A DNA stretch of 36,257 nt from NCBI GenBank assembly GCA_020848655.1, contig JADLHU010000022.1, positions 1 to 36,257 on the forward strand, read 5' to 3'. The notes beneath the pieces were generated by a model, which was not told where the DNA came from, ran no database searches, and saw nothing but the letters and a program-made list of their open reading frames with translations. The translations under genes were made by a program, and so were the position numbers. The DNA is from Novosphingobium sp. Its GTDB lineage: Bacteria > Pseudomonadota > Alphaproteobacteria > Sphingomonadales > Sphingomonadaceae. This document shows, piece by piece, positions 31,284 to 36,257 of this stretch (position 1 is the first letter of the stretch; each line of letters begins with the position of its first letter).

Positions 31284-34200
31284 ATGGCGCATGAGGATGA
31301 CGTTCCGCCCACCGCTGTGGAAGCGGCCACACCGGCGGAGCAATCGGTGAGCAGACGCAGCGGGCGCTGGCGCATCGCGGCCGGTGCCATGGCCGGCGTG
31401 CTGGCATTGGGCATCGGCACTCTATGGCTGGGGCGCGAACGCATTGCCGACAATCTGATCGCCGGCCAGCTTGAATCGCTGGGCCTGCCGGCGCGCTACC
31501 GGATCGAAACGATCGGGCCGGAGCGACAGGTGCTGCGCGACATCGTGATCGGCGATCCCGCGCGCCCGGACCTGACGATCGAACGCGTCGAAGCGGAGAT
31601 CACCTTGCGCTGGGGCGTACCTGCGCTGGGCCGTGTCACGCTGGTTCGCCCACGCCTTTACGGCCGCTACCGCGCCGGCAAGCTCAGTTTCGGCAGCCTT
31701 GACCGAGTGCTGTTTTCCGGCGGCACGGAGCCGTTCCGCCTGCCCGACCTCGACCTTGCCATCGCCGACGGGCGCGGCTTGCTGGACAGCGATGCCGGGC
31801 CGGTGGGATGGAAGATCGACGGCAAGGGGGGCTTGCGCGATGGTTTTGCCGGCACGCTGGCCGCCGTCGCGCCGCAAGCCGCGCTGGGCGATTGCCGCGC
31901 CACGCGCGCCAGCCTTTATGGCACGATCACGGTCCGCGCCGAAAAGCCGCGCTTTTCCGGGCCGCTGCGGCTGGCATCGCTGGCCTGCGCGGATAGCGGG
32001 CTGGCGCTGGGCGCAAGCGGCCTCCGGATCGACGCGACGTTTGACCAGCCGCTCGATGGTGTCGAGGCGAAGGCAGGCCTGCGCGCCGGCGCGCTGGCGC
32101 TGGGCGAAACGCGGCTGGACGGCATGGCGGGCACGGCGGCGCTGACCTGGCGCAAGCAGGCGCTGACCGCGCGCTATGATCTGGCCGCCAGCGGCCTTGC
32201 CACGCCGCAACTTGCCGCGCGATCGCTGCGGCTTGAAGGCGTGCTGCGCGGCGCTGGCGACCTGTCGCGAATCGATAGCGCCCGAATCGAAAGCGAAGGC
32301 ACGCTGGCGGGTGAGGCGCTGAAGCCCGGCCCCGGCCTCGACGCCGCGCTGGCCGGCGCGCAGCGGGCCGGCGCGGGCACGCTGGCCGCGCCGCTGCTCG
32401 CGCGCCTGCGCGGCGGTTTGGCGCGCGCGGGAACCGACAGCCGGCTGATTGCAAGCTATGTGGTGCGGCGGACCGGCACGGGCGCGCTCAACTTCGTCGT
32501 GCCGCAGGCGGCCTTGCGCAGCGGCGGCGGGGCGGACACGCTGCTGTCGCTTTCGCGCTTCCAGTTGACCACGGGCGATGGCGCGCCGCCGCGCCTGGGC
32601 GGCAATTTCGCGACCGGCGGGGCCGACATGCCGCGCATCGCCGGGCGGCTGGACCGGCGGCCCGGCGGCCAGCTCGTCATGCATATGACGATGGCGGATT
32701 ATGCCGCCGGCACGGCCCGGCTGGCGCTGCCGCGCCTGACCGTGGTGCAACTGGCCGATGGTTCGCTGGGCTTTTCGGGCGAGGCGCGGCTGAGCGGCGC
32801 GCTGCCCGGTGGCCATGCCGGGAACCTGCATCTGCCGCTGGACGGCAACTGGTCGTCCCGCGCCGGGCTGTCTGCCTGGCGGACGTGCACGACGGTGCGG
32901 TTCGATCGGCTGGCGCTGGCCAACTTGTCGCTCGAACGGCGCGCGCTGCTGCTGTGCCCGCAGCCCGGCGGTGCGATCCTGCGCGCCGACGACCGCGGCA
33001 CGCGCATCGCGGCCGGAACGCCCTCGCTCGACCTGGCGGGGCGGCTGGGCGAAACGCCGGTGCGGATCACCAGCGGCCCGGTGGGCTTCGCGGTGCCCGG
33101 CGTGCTGGCGGCGCGATCGCTCGACGTGGCGCTGGGGCCGGCGGCGACGGCATCGCATTTCCGCATCGCCAATCTCGACGCGCGGATCGGCCGCGATGTC
33201 GCCGGGCGGTTCGCCGGCACCGACGTGCGCCTGGCCGCCGTGCCGCTCGACGTGCTCGACGCCAGCGGGCAGTGGCGCTTTGCCCAAGGCCGGCTGACGC
33301 TGACCGGGGCCAGCTTCCGGCTGGAGGATCGCCAGCAGGACGATCGCTTCCAGCCGCTGATCGCGCGCGATGCCACGCTGGCGCTGGCCAGCAACCGGAT
33401 CACCGCGCAGGCACTGCTGCGCGAGCCCGTGAGCGACCGGGCCATCGTGCGCGCCGACATTCGCCACGATCTGGGCAGCGGACGCGGCGCGGCGGACCTG
33501 GCGGTGGATGGCATCCAGTTCGATGGCCAGCTTCAGCCTTTCGCGCTGACCAAGCTTGCGCTTGGCGTCGTCGCCAATGCGAAAGGCGCGGTGCGCGGCA
33601 GCGGACGGATCGACTGGTCGCCCGAAACGGTGACGAGCAGCGGCCGCTTCACCACCGATTCGTTCGATTTCGCCGCGGCCTTCGGCCCGGTGCAGGGCGC
33701 GGCGGGGACGATCGTGTTCACCGACCTTCTGGGCCTGGTCACCGCGCCCGACCAGCAGTTGCGCATCGCCGCGATCAATCCCGGCATCGAAGTGAACGAC
33801 GGGGTGATGACCTATGAAATGCGCCCCGATCATGTGCTGGCGATCAAGGGCGCGCATTGGCCGTTCATGGATGGCGCGCTGCGCCTGCAACCGGCGGTGA
33901 TGCGCATCGGCGTGGCCGAGGAGCGGCGCTATACGCTGGAGATCGACGGCATCAGCGCGGGCCGCTTCATCGAGCGGCTGGAACTGGCGAACCTGGCCGC
34001 GACGGGTATCTTCGACGGGGTCCTGCCGCTGGTGTTCGACGAGAACGGCGGGCGGATCGAAGGCGGATACATGCGCGCCCGGCCGCCGGGCGGCAATGTC
34101 TCCTACGTCGGCGCGCTGACCTACAAGGACTTGTCACCGATGGCGAACTTCGCCTTCGATGCGCTGAAATCGCTGGATTATCGCGATATGTCGATCGGCA

Positions 34201-34544
34201 TGGAAGGATCGCTGGCGGGCGAGATCGTCACGCGCGTGCAATTGCTCGGCATTCGCCAGGGCCAGGCGGCCAAGCGCAATTTCCTGACGCGCAAGATCGC
34301 GCGGCTGCCCATCCAGTTCAACATCAACTTGCGCGCGCCGGTCCTCCAGATCGCCTCGTCGTTCCGGTCGCTCTACGATCCGGCTTATGTCCGCGATCCG
34401 CGCGAACTGGGCCTGCTCGACGCGCAGGGGCGGCCGATCGCGACGCCCACCCCATCACCCACGGCTGCGGCCGCACCATCGTCCACGCCATCGCCGGCCG
34501 CGCCGCGCGCTATTCAGCCTCCAGAAAGCGGGAATGCCCCATGA
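31284..34544 (+). CDS. ydbH: Intermembrane lipid-transport protein YdbH
   Basis: 1086 residues from ATG 31284, in-frame with an earlier ATG. One N-terminal membrane anchor (IAAGAMAGVLALGIGTLWLG) is followed by a very long beta-rich body of the AsmA/TamB kind and ends with the DctA-YdbH domain, starting about residue 800: AAGTIVFTDLLGLVTAP, INPGIEVNDGVMTYEM, GRFIERLELANLAATGIFDG and LQIASSFRSLYDP. In E. coli YdbH with TamB and YhdP forms bridges that move phospholipid from the inner to the outer membrane. A Pro/Ala/Ser-rich tail follows. ATG 34541 of the next gene overlaps its stop. Confidence 0.9.
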   Translation: MAHEDDVPPTAVEAATPAEQSVSRRSGRWRIAAGAMAGVLALGIGTLWLGRERIADNLIAGQLESLGLPARYRIETIGPERQVLRDIVIGDPARPDLTIERVEAEITLRWGVPALGRVTLVRPRLYGRYRAGKLSFGSLDRVLFSGGTEPFRLPDLDLAIADGRGLLDSDAGPVGWKIDGKGGLRDGFAGTLAAVAPQAALGDCRATRASLYGTITVRAEKPRFSGPLRLASLACADSGLALGASGLRIDATFDQPLDGVEAKAGLRAGALALGETRLDGMAGTAALTWRKQALTARYDLAASGLATPQLAARSLRLEGVLRGAGDLSRIDSARIESEGTLAGEALKPGPGLDAALAGAQRAGAGTLAAPLLARLRGGLARAGTDSRLIASYVVRRTGTGALNFVVPQAALRSGGGADTLLSLSRFQLTTGDGAPPRLGGNFATGGADMPRIAGRLDRRPGGQLVMHMTMADYAAGTARLALPRLTVVQLADGSLGFSGEARLSGALPGGHAGNLHLPLDGNWSSRAGLSAWRTCTTVRFDRLALANLSLERRALLLCPQPGGAILRADDRGTRIAAGTPSLDLAGRLGETPVRITSGPVGFAVPGVLAARSLDVALGPAATASHFRIANLDARIGRDVAGRFAGTDVRLAAVPLDVLDASGQWRFAQGRLTLTGASFRLEDRQQDDRFQPLIARDATLALASNRITAQALLREPVSDRAIVRADIRHDLGSGRGAADLAVDGIQFDGQLQPFALTKLALGVVANAKGAVRGSGRIDWSPETVTSSGRFTTDSFDFAAAFGPVQGAAGTIVFTDLLGLVTAPDQQLRIAAINPGIEVNDGVMTYEMRPDHVLAIKGAHWPFMDGALRLQPAVMRIGVAEERRYTLEIDGISAGRFIERLELANLAATGIFDGVLPLVFDENGGRIEGGYMRARPPGGNVSYVGALTYKDLSPMANFAFDALKSLDYRDMSIGMEGSLAGEIVTRVQLLGIRQGQAAKRNFLTRKIARLPIQFNINLRAPVLQIASSFRSLYDPAYVRDPRELGLLDAQGRPIATPTPSPTAAAAPSSTPSPAAPRAIQPPESGNAP

Positions 34545-34813
34545 AGACCCCTGGATTGACCAAGCCGGTCCCGGCTGCGAGAACACGATACATGCAGTTC
34601 ATCGGGCAGGGGGCAGGGCGGTCACGCCGGGGCGCATGGGGCGCGGCGGCGCTGTTGGTGGCCGGCACGATGGCGGTTTCGGGGTGCATTTCGGTAAACG
34701 CGCCGGACAAGCCCATCGTCATAGAGCTGAACATCAACATCAAGCAGGAAGTGATCTATCGTCTGGCCGCCGATGCGGGCAACACGATCGAAAGCAACCC
34801 GAGTATTTTTTGA
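34541..34813 (+). CDS. ynbE: YnbE-like lipoprotein, YdbH partner
   Basis: 90 residues. The start shares four bases with the ydbH stop. A basic and hydrophobic signal leads to the lipobox VSGCISVNAP; the mature part is about 38 residues and carries the YnbE core PDKPIVIELNINIKQEV. In E. coli YnbE sits in the outer membrane and stacks onto the C-terminus of YdbH to complete the bridge. The signal region is longer than usual, so the true start could be the inner Met (MQFIGQG) near 34592. Confidence 0.88.
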   Translation: MKTPGLTKPVPAARTRYMQFIGQGAGRSRRGAWGAAALLVAGTMAVSGCISVNAPDKPIVIELNINIKQEVIYRLAADAGNTIESNPSIF

Positions 34814-35220
34814 TGGACCACGCCATGCACAGATCGGTTTTTCATCGCTTCGTCCTTGCCGGCACCGCCGCCGCGCTCGCGCTCGGCGGGTTCGCGCCCG
34901 CGGCGATGGCGCAGCGCGATCCCGCTTATGACGCGGCGCGCGCCGGCGGCCAGGTGGGCGAGAAGATGGACGGCTACCTCGGCGTCGTCGGTGGCGGCAC
35001 GCCATCGCTGCGCGCGATGGTCGATGATCTCAACATCAAGCGGCGCGCGGTCTATTCGCAAAAGGCGCAGGCCCAGCGCGCCACGGTCGAAGAATATGCG
35101 TTCACTTCGGGCTGCCTGCTGATTTCGCAGACCAAACCGGGTGAAAAGTATCAGGCCCCCGACGGTAGCTGGCAGACGCGCGGCGCCGGTGCCCCCCAGC
35201 GCGACCCGCGCTGCCCCTGA
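34813..35220 (+). CDS. ydbL: YdbL family periplasmic protein (DUF1318)
   Basis: 135 residues; ATG 34813 overlaps the ynbE stop by one base (TGATG), with an alternative at 34825. A signal peptide (FVLAGTAAALALGGFAPAAMA) ends near residue 33. The mature part has the DUF1318 features YDAARAGGQVGEKMDGYLG, VDDLNIKRRAVYSQKAQ and EEYAFTSGCLLISQTKPGEKY. YdbL is thought to assist YdbH-YnbE assembly. The mature protein contains two cysteines (GCLL and RCP) that could form a disulfide. Confidence 0.9.
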   Translation: MDHAMHRSVFHRFVLAGTAAALALGGFAPAAMAQRDPAYDAARAGGQVGEKMDGYLGVVGGGTPSLRAMVDDLNIKRRAVYSQKAQAQRATVEEYAFTSGCLLISQTKPGEKYQAPDGSWQTRGAGAPQRDPRCP

Positions 35221-35241
35221 TCGCTGCGAAACGGGGGCGCA

Positions 35242-35258
35242 CGGGCCGTTTCGGCCCG
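35242..35258 (+). terminator. Hairpin after ydbL
   Basis: CGGGCCG-TTT-CGGCCCG is a perfect 7-bp stem 21 bases past the stop. There is no T-run after it. GAAACGG upstream (35227) can also pair with CCGTTTC inside it, giving an alternative fold. The rest of the 238-base gap to atpI holds a promoter-like sequence only. Confidence 0.45.
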
Positions 35259-35366
35259 CGTCTCACACACCGCATGGCCATGCCGACCGGCGCCGCTTCG
35301 CGCGCCTGAGCGGGGCGTGGCCGGCGTTGTCACCGGCGAACGCGCAGCCCGCCGCACAACACCCGG

Positions 35367-35395
35367 TTGACTCGGCAGACCCCCCTGCCTAAGGG
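35367..35395 (+). promoter_or_regulatory. Probable promoter of the atpI-atpB operon
   Basis: TTGACT (35367-35372), a 17-base spacer containing CCCCCC, then TAAGGG (35390-35395). It resembles the rpmJ promoter (TTGACT, C-run, TTAACG). The start codon of atpI is 64 bases downstream. Confidence 0.45.
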
Positions 35396-35458
35396 GGCGG
35401 CGCCCTCGGCGGAGAGCCGTTGAGCGTGTCGAACGTCCCCTGTAGCAAGGAGCGTGGC

Positions 35459-35782
35459 ATGAGCGACGAGCCATCCGAACGGGAGCCTATCGGTGAAGAT
35501 GCGCGTATCGATGCGCTCGACCGTCGGCTGAAAGCCGCGCGCGAGCGGGAAGATGAGCGCAACCGACCGGTTGCGGGTGTTGCCGAGGCCGATGCGAACT
35601 ATCGCATGGGCAGCAGGGTGCTTTCCGAGCTGATCGGTGGCATCGGCGGTGGCGCGCTGATAGGCTGGGTGATAGACCGGTTCGCCGGAACATCGCCCTG
35701 GGGCCTGCTGGTACTGCTGTTCCTTGGAACAGGGGCTGCCTTCAGGAGCATAATACGGAATTCGAGCAAGCGCTCCGAATGA
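35459..35782 (+). CDS. atpI: F0F1 ATP synthase assembly protein AtpI
   Basis: 107 residues from ATG 35459, with AAGGAG seven bases before. A charged N-terminus (about 45 residues, ALDRRLKAAREREDE) is followed by YRMGSRVLSELIGGIGGGAL and two membrane helices (ALIGWVIDRF and GLLVLLFLGTGAAFRSI). This is the AtpI/PF09527 family, which helps assemble the c-ring and may form a Mg/Ca channel. It stands first in the F0 operon, as usual. A 25-codon ORF begins inside its stop codon. Confidence 0.9.
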   Translation: MSDEPSEREPIGEDARIDALDRRLKAAREREDERNRPVAGVAEADANYRMGSRVLSELIGGIGGGALIGWVIDRFAGTSPWGLLVLLFLGTGAAFRSIIRNSSKRSE

Positions 35783-35856
35783 CTTGGCTGGATCGCCCTG
35801 TGCAATGGGCCTGGCCGGACATGAGGGGTGTTGTCGTGCATGTGAATAGAGCTTGA
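35779..35856 (+). CDS. 25-codon ORF bridging atpI and atpB (possible leader peptide)
   Basis: MTWLDRPVQWAWPDMRGVVV followed by HVNRA. Its ATG overlaps the atpI stop (ATGA) and its TGA overlaps the GAGGGG ribosome-binding sequence of atpB. It could carry translating ribosomes from atpI to atpB. There is no direct sign of conservation, and it may be chance. Confidence 0.35.
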   Translation: MTWLDRPVQWAWPDMRGVVVHVNRA

Positions 35857-35866
35857 GGGGCTAATC

Positions 35867-36257
35867 GTGGCAGCCGAGCAGGGCAAAGTGGATCCGATGC
35901 ACCAGTTCACGATCGAGCCGATTCTCGGCACCGATCACTGGTCGATCGCGGGCTACAACATCGCCTTCACCAATTCGTCGCTGTGGATGGCGATCACCAC
36001 CGTGGTGCTTTTCATCTTCGTGCTGGGCGGATTGAAGCGTGAAGTGATTCCCGGCCGCTGGCAGATGGCGGTCGAAAGCATGACGGGCTTCATCGACAGC
36101 CTGCTGTCGGCCAACATCGGCCCGGCTGGCAAGAAGTACGTGCCTTACGTCTTCTCGCTGTTCATGTTCATCCTCTTCGGCAACGTGCTGGGCCTGCTTC
36201 CGTTCGGCCTGTTGGGCGTCCATCCTTTTACCTTCACCAGCCATTTCACGGTCACCG
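35867..36257 (+). CDS. atpB: F0 ATP synthase subunit a, N-terminal part
   Basis: 130 codons up to the window end from GTG 35867; GAGGGG sits six bases upstream. The protein starts MAAEQGKVDPMHQFTIEPIL, then GYNIAFTNSSLWMAITTVVL as the first helix, and PYVFSLFMFILFGNVLGLLP as the second, characteristic of alphaproteobacterial AtpB. Subunit a forms the half-channels for protons beside the c-ring. The essential arginine lies further downstream and is outside the window. Confidence 0.95.
   Translation, partial: MAAEQGKVDPMHQFTIEPILGTDHWSIAGYNIAFTNSSLWMAITTVVLFIFVLGGLKREVIPGRWQMAVESMTGFIDSLLSANIGPAGKKYVPYVFSLFMFILFGNVLGLLPFGLLGVHPFTFTSHFTVT

Noticed and set aside
31422..33890. An 822-codon minus-strand frame opposite ydbH
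   Set aside because: Gln/Arg/Ala-rich shadow. YdbH has an anchor, a coherent beta-rich body and its conserved C-terminal domain.
1..36257. tRNA genes, CRISPR arrays, insertion sequences, attachment sites
   Set aside because: No cloverleaf with a T-loop GGTTCGA-type core, no regularly spaced repeats, no transposase or integrase reading frame and no flanking target duplications were seen.

Overview
The window is about 65% or more G+C with dense, short-spaced genes and reads as ordinary chromosome of a Sphingomonadales alphaproteobacterium (Novosphingobium/Sphingomonas-like). The evidence is the combination of ChpT (CtrA-pathway phosphotransferase), long-form SerA behind a serC-type RNA leader, HisZ, a TIGR02186/TSUP pair, an ATP-grasp/alpha-E/transglutaminase/Anbu operon and the alphaproteobacterial atpI-atpB order. 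I see no insertion sequence, prophage, tRNA, CRISPR array or obvious recently acquired island. Genus assignment is inference.

Layout. 1-6.7 kb: 5' end of rpoH, rluD (both minus), then a plus-strand run of a stand-alone JAMM protein, chpT and a peptidoglycan amidase that abuts the RNase P RNA gene rnpB; then, minus strand, a Ser/Thr-type phosphoesterase, a membrane-anchored SIMPL protein and nhaA. 6.7-12.8 kb (plus): a glycosyltransferase resembling NfrB translationally coupled to a small probable beta-barrel protein (NfrA-C-like), a TSUP exporter coupled to a TIGR02186 membrane protein, and a HerA-type ATPase. 12.8-15.4 kb (minus): two tandem DUF4136 envelope proteins and an M14 carboxypeptidase, the last two coupled. 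15.5-20.6 kb (plus): rpmJ (41 codons), a HAD phosphatase, then the four-gene Anbu cluster.

20.6-26.8 kb: an extensin-like peptidase-fold lipoprotein (minus), then serC-serA for serine synthesis with an RNA leader and a hairpin-rich spacer, hisZ, and an FAD oxidoreductase of the LhgO type. 26.8-31.2 kb (minus): radC, a short YegD-like Hsp70, a 68-residue unknown, an AraC-family regulator and an SDR enzyme probably under that regulator's control. 31.3-35.2 kb (plus): ydbH-ynbE-ydbL, three coupled genes for a lipid-transport bridge between the membranes. 35.4 kb to the end: atpI and the 5' end of atpB, starting the F0 ATP synthase operon.

The parts of most interest are the Anbu operon (biochemical role still unknown in general), the reduced Nfr-like glycan pair, the RNA structures around serC-serA, a two-hairpin palindromic element between rnpB and the next gene, and a 25-codon ORF bridging atpI and atpB. 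The only gene-free stretch above 300 bases for proteins is 3249-3801, filled by rnpB and the palindromic element.
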